From: Halioglobus sp. | GTDB lineage: Bacteria > Pseudomonadota > Gammaproteobacteria > Pseudomonadales > Halieaceae | DNA: 64,000 nt | Direction: 5' to 3' | Assembly: GCA_002699145.1 (NCBI GenBank) | Contig: PABK01000022.1 | Location: 18,248-82,247 of the forward strand | Part shown: positions 46,168 to 55,195 of the stretch, one piece after another | Layout: each line of letters begins with the position of its first letter | How positions within the stretch are numbered: the stretch's first letter is position 1 | Made by a program: the position numbers and the translations under genes | The notes under the pieces: model-generated | What the model saw: the letters and a program-made list of their open reading frames with translations, nothing else | What the model was told of the DNA's origin: nothing | Database searches by the model: none

Positions 46168-47190
46168 TCAGTACGCCCAGAGGGTATCGTTGAGCTTGTT
46201 GTGCAGCTTGCGCACCACGGCGTGGGCGGAGGGCACGGCGACAAAGGGCTGCTGCAGTTCGCTGGCGGTCCACGGCCCGGCGTTGGCGCCGAAGGAGGCG
46301 GACTCGAACTCCCCCGGGTTGTCGTGGATAAACGCGCACAGCTTCTCCAGGCGGCGCTGGTTGACGCGGTTGCGCGTGATGCGGGTGTAGCGGTAGTCGC
46401 TCTTCTTGATGAACTCGGAAGGGTGGGTGAGGATGACGATGTTTTCCACCCCCGCGCGGCGCGCCCTGCGCAGCAGGGATTTCATTTCCGGCCAGGAACA
46501 ACTGGTGATCTGCAGCGACTTGCGGTGCGCGCGGCCGGGCAGGCGCATGTCGCGGTAGGTGAAGACCGGTACCTCCATGACGCCGTGGATGAGGTGGCGC
46601 CCGGAGTCGTGGAACAGCGCCGGCTCCGGCGCGAACACGCCGGTGGCGACGTTCGAGCTCAGCGGTATGCCCAGTGCGCCCATCACCCGGAAGACGTTGT
46701 CGTCGGCGACCAGCGAACCGGTGCGGATGGCCAGGGGCGGCCGCCCCACCCAGCGCCTGAACACCTCGATGCACAGTTCGAACACGCGCTTGAGATCGTC
46801 GAAGCTGCGCCCGGAGCAGTAGTCGTTGCGCGGAAAATTGCCCGGCACCTGGCCGTCGACGAAGTTCAGCCACACCGGGTGCACGTGCAACTGGATATCC
46901 TGGCCCGCGGCGTTGATGCGCTCGGCCACGCGCTGCATGGGGTCGTCGCCGAAGTAGAAGTAGTTGGCGCACTCGAGGAAAAAGGTGGCGTCGATGCCGT
47001 AGCGCTCGAACGTCTCCAGCAGGAAACCCAGCGCCTGTTCGCGGCCGTCGACCTCGCCGTAGACCATGACGTCGGACACGGGCAGGTGCTCGGCGCATTC
47101 GAAATGCCCGGCGATGCTGAATTCCGTGTCGATCGAGATGCAGACCTGGGTGGGTTTATCCGGCGTCACTGGCGACTCCGTGCCGTGCAT
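46168..47190 (-). CDS. Polysaccharide deacetylase-like protein
   Basis: This 340-residue protein contains NodB-fold elements: CISIDTEFSIAGHFE near 17-31 with the metal-site Asp, ATFFLECANYFYFGDD near 70, and QLHVHPVWLNF near 98 supplying His. It is longer than typical NodB proteins and has an extra SWPEMKSLLRRARRAGVENIVILTHPSEF block near 235. Probably acts on a sugar N-acyl group. It is downstream of the AAC(3)-like gene on the same strand. Confidence 0.78.
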   Translation of the reverse strand: MHGTESPVTPDKPTQVCISIDTEFSIAGHFECAEHLPVSDVMVYGEVDGREQALGFLLETFERYGIDATFFLECANYFYFGDDPMQRVAERINAAGQDIQLHVHPVWLNFVDGQVPGNFPRNDYCSGRSFDDLKRVFELCIEVFRRWVGRPPLAIRTGSLVADDNVFRVMGALGIPLSSNVATGVFAPEPALFHDSGRHLIHGVMEVPVFTYRDMRLPGRAHRKSLQITSCSWPEMKSLLRRARRAGVENIVILTHPSEFIKKSDYRYTRITRNRVNQRRLEKLCAFIHDNPGEFESASFGANAGPWTASELQQPFVAVPSAHAVVRKLHNKLNDTLWAY

Positions 47191-47221
47191 GCGTAAGCCT
47201 GAGTATACGCCGCTTCATGGG

Positions 47222-48124
47222 TCAGGAATCGTAGAGCACGAAACCGCGGCGTGCGGCGGCGACCAGGGCGTCGGTGACGGTGCCGGCGCGGGCGGCGAAC
47301 ATGGGACAGTTGTGGAACGTCCATTCGCGCAACTCCTGCCCGCTCAACAGCTCGCGCAGTTTCCAGATGTTGAAGTCCCACTGCTGCTGCAGCCCGCCGA
47401 GCACCATGGGCACGTCGGCGTCGCGGTCCACCACGGTGACCGGCACCTCGGCCAGTTGCCGCGTCGGCGCCGGCCAGTCCTCGCCCAGCAGGCCCTCGAC
47501 CTGGTGGACCTGGGTCATCACCTGGAAGGTCTTGCCGAGGCCGACGATCTGCGCATTGCAGCGCGCCATGTAGTCGAAGGGGGTGTCCGGGCCCAGGCCG
47601 CTGGGCGCGCGCTCGTGGCCGGCCACCAGTTCCTGCGCCAGCGGTCCCAGCGCCGCGACGCGGTACAGTGGGTGGCGGCTCTGCACGACGCCGCGCGAGC
47701 GGCGGAACAGCTCGGTCAGCAGGCCCATGGTGGAGGGCGTGCGGCGCAGGTCGAAGCGCGGCTCCTTTTTCAGCCGGGCGCGCGCCCCGTCGCCGCCGTA
47801 CTCGCCGAAGTTGAAGGCGGGCATGACCAGGGTGCGCTGCGGCCCGACGTACTCGATGAGCGCCTTGAGCAGCTCCATCGCGTTGCCGGTGTAGGTGGGC
47901 GCCAGGCCGTTGAGCGAACTGTGCACCATCAGCACCTGCCAGTCATCGTCGATGCGCGCGTCGATCTCGGCGATCAGCTGCGCCGTGTCGTAGGTGCCGT
48001 ACAGCCGGCGTATCAGCGGCGCCGCTTTCGTGCGCGCGCTCAGGTAGGCGTTGCGGACCCTGAGGAAGGCGCCGCTGGGAAGGACTTTCAGCAGGAACGC
48101 CGAAGCGCTCTCGACGAGGCTCAC
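47222..48124 (-). CDS. AAC(3)-family N-acyltransferase
   Basis: This 300-residue protein starts at a GTG that shares one base with the acyl carrier protein stop. It has the aminoglycoside 3-N-acetyltransferase-like fold: VLMVHSSLNGL near 65, LVMPAFNFGEY near 98, RHPLYRVAALGPLAQELV near 150, LGPDTPFDYM near 175. In polysaccharide loci such proteins probably N-acylate amino sugars. Coupling to the carrier protein suggests an acyl-ACP donor. Confidence 0.8.
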   Translation of the reverse strand: MSLVESASAFLLKVLPSGAFLRVRNAYLSARTKAAPLIRRLYGTYDTAQLIAEIDARIDDDWQVLMVHSSLNGLAPTYTGNAMELLKALIEYVGPQRTLVMPAFNFGEYGGDGARARLKKEPRFDLRRTPSTMGLLTELFRRSRGVVQSRHPLYRVAALGPLAQELVAGHERAPSGLGPDTPFDYMARCNAQIVGLGKTFQVMTQVHQVEGLLGEDWPAPTRQLAEVPVTVVDRDADVPMVLGGLQQQWDFNIWKLRELLSGQELREWTFHNCPMFAARAGTVTDALVAAARRGFVLYDS

Positions 48125-48360
48125 TAACTGACGTTCTCCGCTTCGAGGTAGCCCAGGATGGCCGGCACACTGTCCAGCTCCGCGAAATCCTCCACGTCCA
48201 TGTACAGGTCAAAGGCCTGCTCCAGGGCGACCATGATGTTCACATGGCCGAGGGAGTCCCACTCCTCGATGTCGTCCATGGTCGAGGTTTCCTGGATCGC
48301 GCTCGCGGGCAGCGACAGCGTGGTGGACATGATGTCGCGCAGTTTGTCGAACAGGCTCAT
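48124..48360 (-). CDS. Acyl carrier protein
   Basis: This 78-residue ACP carries the phosphopantetheine attachment motif WDSLGH with Ser36 and the acidic helix EEWDSLGHVNIMVALEQAF. It lies 2 nt after the FkbH-like gene and overlaps the AAC(3)-like gene by 1 nt. It is not next to fatty-acid genes, so it is a dedicated carrier for this pathway. Confidence 0.88.
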   Translation of the reverse strand: MSLFDKLRDIMSTTLSLPASAIQETSTMDDIEEWDSLGHVNIMVALEQAFDLYMDVEDFAELDSVPAILGYLEAENVS

Positions 48361-48362
48361 GG

Positions 48363-50219
48363 TCAGGTCGGTCCTTCGATAGTGATGGGAAAGTCGTCGT
48401 CCAGGTCGAAGCCACCGTCATCCAGGCGGGCCAGCCAGCCGTCGTCCTGCGCGGCGAACGCGTTGTCCGCCAGGAAGTTCTCGACCAGGACGTTCTTGCG
48501 TGTGGGGATGTACTGTGCCGACAGCGTGGCGACGCCGCCGGCGCGCAGGTCCGCCGCGATGCGCCGCAGGAAGGCCTGCTCCGCGCGGCGGCCGATGACA
48601 CGGCAGGACATGAGGAAGGTGTCCAGGTGCGCGCTGGCGCCGTCGCGCAACTCGACGATGGCCAGCCCGACCACGCCGCTGTCGCCGAAGCTGTCGGCGA
48701 GCGAGAAGTGGTACACGCGGCAATCCTCGCCGTCGATCTTCGCCTGCATCTCCTGTTCCGAGTAGCGCCGCGTGGTCAGGTTGAACTGGTTGGTCTTCTG
48801 CGTCAGCTGCGCCAGGCGCGGCAGGTGTGTGCGATCGTCCCGGCCCACGGTCATGGTCATGGCCAGTGAGCGCAGGTAGTCGTCCACGCTGCCGCCGCCG
48901 GCGGCGACCTGCTCCTGCTGCGAGCGGCGCTGGCGCTCCTGGGCATACATGGCGGTCTTGGCCAGGTCCTCGGCGGTCAGCGCGGTGACCTGCAGGCGCG
49001 CCACGTGGTCCAGGCAGCCCGGGATATCCACCGCCCTGGCGGGCACCTGGATGACCTCGACCTCGGGCAGCGCGTGGCGCACCGCGGCGCACTCGTGGTC
49101 GCTGTCGTCGACGAAGATGAACGCATCCAGGCCGAGATTCAGTTCCTGCGCCAGCGCTTTCAGGTTGTCCGGCTTGGGCACCCAGTTGACCCGCGCGGCG
49201 GCGAAGTGTTCGTGCTTGAGCAACTGGTGCGGGTGTTCGCGCAGCACCTCGTCGAGGTCGTCGGGGTTGTTCTTGCTGCACAGCGCGAGGATGAAACCGC
49301 GCTGCTGCAGGGCCAGGATGCGCTTCTGGAAATCGACGTAGGCGCGCCCGGGGTAGTCCGGGCCCAGGGCGATGCCCGCCATGCCGTCCTCGCCGATGAC
49401 GCCGCCCCACAGGGTGTTGTCCGCGTCCAGGGCGATGACCTTCGCCCGCGTCAGGTGCAGGCTCGCCGCCAGGTCGGCGACCGCCACGGCGACGGCGTGG
49501 CTGCCCTCGGGGGTGAACGGGTACATCGACGAGTACCACAGGCGCGCGTCGATGAACTGCTCGCGGCCCACCGCGAGCATGAGCTGGTCCAGGTCGAGCA
49601 GGCCGACACCGCGCAGTTCCTCGCGCAAGGCGTCCGCCAGCCGGCCCTTGATGTCGCTCCACCAGCGCGCCTCCGACTGCGCCGCCATGGCGTCGTACAG
49701 TCCCAGGCCGGGGGAGGCGATGTCCGGCAGCAGGGTGACCAGGATGTGGCCGCCCACAGATGCGCGAAAGCGTTGCAGCAGGCCCAGCAGCCCCGTGACG
49801 AATTCTTCGGCGATCGTCGCGCGCTGATCGGCGCCGATGCAGGCCGCCGGGGACTGCAGCGCCGGGTGCAGGTCCTCGCAGCGCAGCAGCAGCAGGGTGA
49901 GGTCCGGCTCGTGGCGCGCCAGCGCGGAGTCCGCGGCCGCTTCCTGCACCGTGACGCCGTAGGGCGCGTGGTAGGTGTCGAAGGCCAGCCCGTTCAGCGC
50001 CGCGGCGTACTGCAGCCAGGGGTCGAGCAACTCGGAAGTGTAGGTGTGCACCACGCCCAGGCGCAGGGGCTTTCCCGCGTCGCGCCCCTGCAGGTGTTGC
50101 TGCAGCTTGCTCGCCTGCGGCAGGGAGGGAACCAGGCGGCGCGCGGCCAGCGCGGCGCGCAGCTCGCCGGCAGAGGGCGCCTGCAGCAGCTTGTCGAATT
50201 GGGCGTCGCTAATCTTCAT
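48363..50219 (-). CDS. FkbH-like HAD-IIIC enzyme
   Basis: This 618-residue protein has an N-terminal SGNH-like region (1-250), a HAD-IIIC domain with KVIALDADNTLWGGVIGEDG near 260, and a C-terminal GNAT-like domain (about 470-618). FkbH proteins make glyceryl-ACP from 1,3-bisphosphoglycerate or load similar C3 acids on an ACP. Here the partner ACP is directly downstream. It diverges from the acyltransferase at 50443. Confidence 0.85.
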   Translation of the reverse strand: MKISDAQFDKLLQAPSAGELRAALAARRLVPSLPQASKLQQHLQGRDAGKPLRLGVVHTYTSELLDPWLQYAAALNGLAFDTYHAPYGVTVQEAAADSALARHEPDLTLLLLRCEDLHPALQSPAACIGADQRATIAEEFVTGLLGLLQRFRASVGGHILVTLLPDIASPGLGLYDAMAAQSEARWWSDIKGRLADALREELRGVGLLDLDQLMLAVGREQFIDARLWYSSMYPFTPEGSHAVAVAVADLAASLHLTRAKVIALDADNTLWGGVIGEDGMAGIALGPDYPGRAYVDFQKRILALQQRGFILALCSKNNPDDLDEVLREHPHQLLKHEHFAAARVNWVPKPDNLKALAQELNLGLDAFIFVDDSDHECAAVRHALPEVEVIQVPARAVDIPGCLDHVARLQVTALTAEDLAKTAMYAQERQRRSQQEQVAAGGGSVDDYLRSLAMTMTVGRDDRTHLPRLAQLTQKTNQFNLTTRRYSEQEMQAKIDGEDCRVYHFSLADSFGDSGVVGLAIVELRDGASAHLDTFLMSCRVIGRRAEQAFLRRIAADLRAGGVATLSAQYIPTRKNVLVENFLADNAFAAQDDGWLARLDDGGFDLDDDFPITIEGPT

Positions 50220-50396
50220 GCTGGTTCAGCCGGCCATTGTGAGTGGCCTGCACCTGGCCGGCCTGTGCCTGACGCACGCTTATCTGTACGGGTTGAATGG
50301 GAAAGTGTACAACTGCCGTGTCGCGCCCCGGTAGTGATCTCGCGGTGGACTGTGACCAGGCTCGCAAAACAGTCCCGCAGCGTGTGTCATTGGCCG

Positions 50397-50415
50397 GGAT
50401 TCTAGCATAGAATCC
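50397..50415. promoter_or_regulatory. Palindrome in the fkbH/acyltransferase intergenic region
   Basis: GGATTCTA-GCA-TAGAATCC is a perfect 8-bp inverted repeat ending 28 nt before the ATG at 50443. It contains TAGAAT on both strands, so it may combine overlapping -10 elements with an operator. Confidence 0.4.
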
Positions 50416-50442
50416 GGGGCTACACGGGTGCAGGCACGACAG

Positions 50443-51543
50443 ATGTCCAGAGCTTTTTCCCTCTATCTCGATGTGCTCAGGCTGTTCGCCGCACTGCTGG
50501 TGCTGGTGTATCACGCCAACTGGATCTACCACCCGGGATGGATACTCACCAGCCTCGGGCACGAGGGCGTGGTGGTGTTCTTCGTGCTCTCCGGCTACGT
50601 CATCGCCTACGTGGCCGCCACCCGCGAGCAGGATTTCCGCCAGTTCATGATCGCGCGCGGCGCGCGCATTTTCTCTGTGGCGATTCCCGCGATCCTGCTT
50701 ACCGCCGCGCTCGACGCCAGCGGCTTCTGGCTGCAGCCCGAGGTGTATCCCGAGGAGTACCGGGCCTGGGGTTATCCGCTGGTGCGCATGGCCACCAGCG
50801 CGCTGTTTATGAATGAAATCTGGACGCTGGGTATCCAGCTGTTCACCAACGTGCCCTACTGGTCGCTGAACTACGAGGTCTGGTACTACGTGCTGTTCGG
50901 CGTGCTGTTCTTTGTGCAGGGGCGGCGGCGCATCGTGTTGTTTGTCCTGCTGTGCCTGTTCCTGGGGCCGAAGATCCTGTTGTTGCTGCCGGTGTGGTGG
51001 CTGGGGGTGTGGGTGTACCGCTCCGAGCGGCTGCAGGCCATCTCGCGTCCCGCCGCCTGGCTGTGCCTGCTCGCCTCTGTCCTGGGCATGTACGCCTACA
51101 TCGCGCTGGAGCTGGGGCAGTTCGGCTGGGAGTGGGTGCAACTGCTGGTCGGCTCCGAGTGGCACCGGCAGTTGTCCTTCAGCCGCCAGTTCCCCACCGA
51201 CTACTACCTGGGCCTGGTGCTGGCGCTGCACTTCGTCGGCCTGCGCGTGCTGTTGCGCGATGTCGAGGCTATTCCCGGCTGGTTCGACCGGGGCGTGCGC
51301 TATTTCGCCGGCGCGACGTTTTCCATCTACCTGTTCCACCAGCCGCTGCTGTGGTTCTACAGCGCGGTGTTCTCCTTCGTCGACGAGGGCCTGTCGCGCT
51401 ACCTGCTGGTGGTGCCCATGACGCTGCTGACCGCGCTGGCCCTGGCCACGGTCACCGAGCATCGCAAGCAGGGCTGGAAGCGCGGGCTGGAACGCCTGTG
51501 GCCCGCCGGCGGCCTGCGCCTGGGCCAGTCACCCGCCACCTGA
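50443..51543 (+). CDS. Acyltransferase family 3 (OafA/YrhL-like)
   Basis: The ATG at 50443 gives 366 residues with about ten membrane helices; a GTG five codons earlier is possible. It has LDVLRLFAALLVLVYHANWIYHPG near 10-32 with the conserved His, and FFVLSGYVIAY near 45. Likely O-acetylates a sugar during assembly at the inner membrane. Confidence 0.85.
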   Translation: MSRAFSLYLDVLRLFAALLVLVYHANWIYHPGWILTSLGHEGVVVFFVLSGYVIAYVAATREQDFRQFMIARGARIFSVAIPAILLTAALDASGFWLQPEVYPEEYRAWGYPLVRMATSALFMNEIWTLGIQLFTNVPYWSLNYEVWYYVLFGVLFFVQGRRRIVLFVLLCLFLGPKILLLLPVWWLGVWVYRSERLQAISRPAAWLCLLASVLGMYAYIALELGQFGWEWVQLLVGSEWHRQLSFSRQFPTDYYLGLVLALHFVGLRVLLRDVEAIPGWFDRGVRYFAGATFSIYLFHQPLLWFYSAVFSFVDEGLSRYLLVVPMTLLTALALATVTEHRKQGWKRGLERLWPAGGLRLGQSPAT

Positions 51544-51550
51544 ACGGCGC

Positions 51551-51569
51551 GCGCCGGTGTCGCCGGCGC
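51551..51569. terminator. Hairpin between convergent genes
   Basis: GCGCCGG and CCGGCGC pair around TGTCG, filling the space between the acyltransferase and lipoprotein stops. No T-run follows on either strand. Confidence 0.4.
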
Positions 51570-52655
51570 TCAGGGGTGCAGCAGGTACGCCGGGTCGTGC
51601 GCGTCCATGATCGCCTGGCCGATCAGACGCAGGTCGGTCGAGTACGCCGGGTTATGCGGCAGGGATGTCAGGTACACGCCGTAGATCGCCCCCATCCAGA
51701 TCAGTGAACCCAGGTCGCGCAGTATGCCGTCGGCATGCCCGAGATTGTCCCGGAATATGGCCGGCTGGCTGCTGCTGATCAGCGCCTGCACCTCGGGCAG
51801 GTTGCCGTCGGCGTACAGCTCGCGCAGGGCGCCGGCGGCCAGGCTGTAGGGGTTGCAGACGATATCGACGCCGTGATACTCGGCGCGCAACTGGTCGATG
51901 AGCGTGTGCGAGTGGTCGTGCAGGCCGGCGTTGGAGGCGGCGTAGGTGGCGGCGTCGAGGTTGCCCGGGTAGGGCAGCCAGGGGAAGGCGAGCATGATGC
52001 GCGTATCCGGGTTCTGCGCCAGGGCGTAGTCGATCCAGTTGCGGTAGCCGGTGAGGCTGGGGTAGTCGTAGTGGAAGGTCATCGCCAGCAGGTCGATGTC
52101 GCCCGCGTCCAGGTCCGCCTGTATCTGCGGCCGGGTCACCGGGTTCAGCCAGAAGGCCTCCGGCGCCCCCTGGCCGTTGCCGGCGAAGTAATTGTGCTGC
52201 GTGTGGTCGCTGAAACCGGCGGCCTGGGCGTCGGCGGGCAGCGCGTTGGCGAAGGGGTTGAAGAAACTGTGGCCCATGAGCAACGCGTCGTAGCCGGTGA
52301 TGACATCCGGCCTGAAAATGGCGACCAGCGGGTCCGCACTCTGCCCCCAGAAATGCTGCACCGCGCTGGCCGGCACGTCGAAGGAACACGCGCTGCCGTC
52401 GGCGTTGTAGCAGTTCACCCAGCGGTGAAAATGCCAGCCCGCGTGGGGCAGGGCCTGGTAGGTTTCCTGGTAGTCCCCGGTGACCAGGTTGTCCTGGCAG
52501 TTGGGCAGGCCCGCGAGGTAATCCGCGTGCGTGCAGTGCCGGTCGCCGGAGGCAGTGGTGATATCACCCTCGCCGACGATCTCCAGCGGGTGGCTGCAGC
52601 CGTAGACGAGCAGGGTGAGGAGGGTGCAGCCAACTGCGGCGAGTCGCTTGTTCAT
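51570..52655 (-). CDS. Secreted lipoprotein of unknown function (SGNH-like)
   Basis: This 361-residue protein has a lipobox (LLVYGCS, Cys about 20). A Cys-rich segment (about 40-95) precedes a domain with DALLMGHSFFNPFANAL near 125, which resembles the first block of an SGNH/GDSL fold, and FHYDYPSLTGYRNWIDYAL near 195. A surface esterase acting on the polymer is possible. Confidence 0.6.
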   Translation of the reverse strand: MNKRLAAVGCTLLTLLVYGCSHPLEIVGEGDITTASGDRHCTHADYLAGLPNCQDNLVTGDYQETYQALPHAGWHFHRWVNCYNADGSACSFDVPASAVQHFWGQSADPLVAIFRPDVITGYDALLMGHSFFNPFANALPADAQAAGFSDHTQHNYFAGNGQGAPEAFWLNPVTRPQIQADLDAGDIDLLAMTFHYDYPSLTGYRNWIDYALAQNPDTRIMLAFPWLPYPGNLDAATYAASNAGLHDHSHTLIDQLRAEYHGVDIVCNPYSLAAGALRELYADGNLPEVQALISSSQPAIFRDNLGHADGILRDLGSLIWMGAIYGVYLTSLPHNPAYSTDLRLIGQAIMDAHDPAYLLHP

Positions 52656-52813
52656 GGGCTTCTCCGGGATTTTATTGTCGTTTTGCGATGCGCTCTGTCC
52701 CGATTCTAGCGCATTTTGGCGCCGGCTCGCGCCGGCAGGCGAGCCCAGGTCTGCGACCCGAGCCCTGTCGCCGCCTCAGCCATGCACACCCGCACACCCG
52801 CGAGCGCCCGGCC

Positions 52814-54322
52814 CTAGTCGACGATTGAAACCAGCTCCAGTTCGTAGATCAGCGTTGAGCCTGGCTTGACCATCCCCGCTTTGCGGTCGCCGAAGCCAAG
52901 CTCGGGCGGCAGGGTCAGGTGAATTTTTCCACCCGGCTTGATCAGTTGCAGTCCTTCCGCCACGCCGGGCAGCAGGCTGGACATGGACACCTCGGTCGGC
53001 CCGGCCGCGTAGGAGTCATCCATGTGCCGGCCATCGACGAGCTTGCCAACCCCCACGATGGTGACGCGGTCTGTCGGCAGCGGATGCCGGCCTCCACCCA
53101 TGGCCAGTATGGTGTACTGCAAACCACTGGCGGTTTGCGACACATTGCCCTGCGCGCTGATGGCCTGCCGGTAGCGCGCGCCTGCCTCGCGATTCGCCGC
53201 CGCCACGCCGGCCTGCTCTTCAGCGCTGTCCTGCCGCGCGTCCCGGCTGGCGGGTGCGGGCGCCGCGGGGCGCGGCAGCCACTGGTATTTTTGCTCCAGG
53301 TAGAGCGCTGTCATCGACGCGAGGTTTCGCTCAAACTGCGTACTTTCACTGGACAAGCAGGCGTGCGCGTCAACCAGCTCCTGGACACCGCTGAGCGTCA
53401 AGTTCGCGCCGCCATGCCCCAGCGAGGCGAGGGCGGAGCGCTCGCTGCGGCCACCGAGATGGTCACAGACGCTGTCACACAGCGGGACCAGCGCCGGCTT
53501 GAGCACATAGGTGAATCGATATACCTCACCGCCACCCTGGCCCTCATAGAGTCCGTCAGCATCGAACATGTCGTAGGTTGGCGTCTTGCGTATGACCGTT
53601 TTCCTGACCAGGTCATCGGCACAGGAGCCGGAAACCTCGCTGGTGCGCGCGGCGAGGTAGGCGTTCGCCAGCGCCGGGAGCAGGGAGAAATCCTGTGGCT
53701 CCCTCCCCATGTCCCGGGACAGCGAGAGGATTGCCCCGAGCTTCTTTCTCACCGTGTTGTCGATGGAGCTGTCAAAGCGCTTTACCAGCTCGATATCATT
53801 CTGGTAAACCGCGTGCAGATAGGCGCCGCCGGGCAATTTACAAAATGCGCCGCTGCAGCTTGCCTCGCCGTTCTTCCAGCTTATGACTGGATTGGCGCTT
53901 GCCTCCCGAATCTTGCCCTGGGCGGTCCTCACTCCACAAAGTACCGGCAGGTGATCCCAGCCGCCGCTGTGGGACGAGCCGTACACCGCGAAGAGTTCGT
54001 CCCAGCTCACGAGCTTGCGCCTGGCCTTGCTGTACCAGAAGTCAGCACTGCGCAGGCCGAGGTAGGGCGCGTCGCCCGCGAGCGCCTGATACTCGGCCTC
54101 GGTGAAGTTTTCGTTGTCCTGTGACTGGAAACCCTTGTAGGCAATGACCCTCGGCAGCTTGCCGCAGTCGATGCCATTCTTATTTCTGTTTACGTATTCC
54201 TTGTAGGTGATGACGAAGACATCGCCGTGTGCGGTGTTGATAATCTCATGTGCGTGGGTGGTTGGGGCGACGCACAGGTAAGCGATGCAGGTGGAGATCA
54301 GGAGGGTTTGAACTAGTTTCAT
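52814..54322 (-). CDS. Secreted protein with C-terminal FKBP-type peptidyl-prolyl isomerase domain
   Basis: The start MKLVQTLLISTCIAYLCVAPTTHA at 54322 gives 502 residues with a signal peptide. Residues about 30-370 are an unrecognised Cys-containing domain (several Cys pairs, suggesting disulfides). Residues about 395-502 are an FKBP domain (LPGVAEGLQLIKPGGKIHLTLPPELGFGDR, then PGSTLIYELELVSI), in the FkpA/Mip arrangement. It is the last gene before the cassette array; no attC lies between them. Confidence 0.72.
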   Translation of the reverse strand: MKLVQTLLISTCIAYLCVAPTTHAHEIINTAHGDVFVITYKEYVNRNKNGIDCGKLPRVIAYKGFQSQDNENFTEAEYQALAGDAPYLGLRSADFWYSKARRKLVSWDELFAVYGSSHSGGWDHLPVLCGVRTAQGKIREASANPVISWKNGEASCSGAFCKLPGGAYLHAVYQNDIELVKRFDSSIDNTVRKKLGAILSLSRDMGREPQDFSLLPALANAYLAARTSEVSGSCADDLVRKTVIRKTPTYDMFDADGLYEGQGGGEVYRFTYVLKPALVPLCDSVCDHLGGRSERSALASLGHGGANLTLSGVQELVDAHACLSSESTQFERNLASMTALYLEQKYQWLPRPAAPAPASRDARQDSAEEQAGVAAANREAGARYRQAISAQGNVSQTASGLQYTILAMGGGRHPLPTDRVTIVGVGKLVDGRHMDDSYAAGPTEVSMSSLLPGVAEGLQLIKPGGKIHLTLPPELGFGDRKAGMVKPGSTLIYELELVSIVD

Positions 54323-54438
54323 TGGCTTTGTCGATGGGTGCGGTATTGTTCGGTCGGTTTCCTGAGGTTGAACTGTACTTGGTGTTCGGGTTGCGGCCAA
54401 GGCCTCTCGGCGCGAAGCGCCCTTACATCCTTGACAGG

Positions 54439-54858
54439 TCAGTGCTGTTTAGCGCCGAAGACCTCATCCAGATACTTGCTAACGCTGCTGGTACCAGCTT
54501 TCGTCGAACTTGGCGGCCTGTGATACCACAATTCTGGACAAAAGCGCTCGATCCACCCAAATTCGATATGGCTGATAATCGCTGTTCTTTCTGACTCTTC
54601 TTCGTGGCCATAATCCAACTCGGCAACCAGGTAGTCTTTAGCTCGTTTCAGAATTCGCAGGTCCAGACTGAAATCTTGTACTCCCTCAGCATAGAAGACG
54701 TTTATGAAACTTATGCGCAGTAGACCCTTGCCGGTTTTCAATGGTTTGAGGTTCGTTACGAATATGGGTGAGCAATAGGATACGCAGCGCTCACCCATAT
54801 ATCCCGGGATCATTTGCCAGGCAAACCATCCGTTACTATGAATCTTGAACTGTTCCAT
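54439..54858 (-). CDS. Cassette-encoded hypothetical protein
   Basis: This 139-residue soluble protein starts at 54858, 12 nt from an attC, as expected for a cassette gene. It has aromatic-rich sequence (NGWFAWQMIPGYMGER, FGWIERFCPELWYHR) and a Ser/Lys-rich C-terminus. No family is recognised. It is the last recognisable cassette; no attC is found between it and the gene at 54322. Confidence 0.55.
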   Translation of the reverse strand: MEQFKIHSNGWFAWQMIPGYMGERCVSYCSPIFVTNLKPLKTGKGLLRISFINVFYAEGVQDFSLDLRILKRAKDYLVAELDYGHEEESERTAIISHIEFGWIERFCPELWYHRPPSSTKAGTSSVSKYLDEVFGAKQH

Positions 54859-54869
54859 ACCCTAAGGCG

Positions 54870-54953
54870 TGCTAATGTCTACGGCTGGGGTACGGTAACC
54901 GCATAGCGGTTTTGGCGTCCGGCACCGTAGGGGCGAACTGCCGGTTGTTGGGT
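54870..54953. other. attC site
   Basis: Bounded by GTTGGGT (54947-54953) and a degenerate TGCTAAT (54870-54876), with internal inverted repeats such as ACCGCATAGCGGT. It sits between the small membrane-protein cassette and the 139-residue cassette. It shares CTACGGCTGGGG with the attC at 57830. Confidence 0.6.
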
Positions 54954-54978
54954 GCACCGTTCTACGCATAATAAACAC

Positions 54979-55158
54979 CTAAGTTGCCAGAAAGTACACG
55001 CAGAAAACTAACGACACCCATGCACATACCTTGATGTAGACGGCATTCTCTCCTGCAACACCATATTCGAAATACCCGAGGAACGTATTCTCTAGCCGTT
55101 CAGCACCCCCCATAAAGATAATCCATATGTTAAATGCAATGCCTGCCAACCAGAACAT
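54979..55158 (-). CDS. Small two-helix membrane protein (59 aa) in a cassette
   Basis: An ATG at 55158 gives 59 residues in two hydrophobic segments: MFWLAGIAFNIWIIFMGGAE (about 1-20) and YIKVCAWVSLVFCVYFLAT (about 41-59), separated by ERLENTFLGYFEYG. The stop lies 26 nt before an attC and the start directly after the IS. Removing the IS restores attC-GTTAGGTGGCCT-ATG spacing. Unknown function; small membrane toxins are one possibility. Confidence 0.5.
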   Translation of the reverse strand: MFWLAGIAFNIWIIFMGGAERLENTFLGYFEYGVAGENAVYIKVCAWVSLVFCVYFLAT

Positions 55159-55195
55159 AGGCCACTGATCCTACCCACCAAAAGTAGACAGTTTT

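Noticed and set aside
50391..50406. Sigma-54 promoter before the acyltransferase gene
   Set aside because: TGGCCGGGATTCTAGC has the GG and GC one base too far apart.
54323..54438. A further attC to the left of the 139-residue cassette
   Set aside because: GGCGCGAAGCGCC forms a hairpin here, but no GTTRRRY/RYYYAAC pair could be placed.
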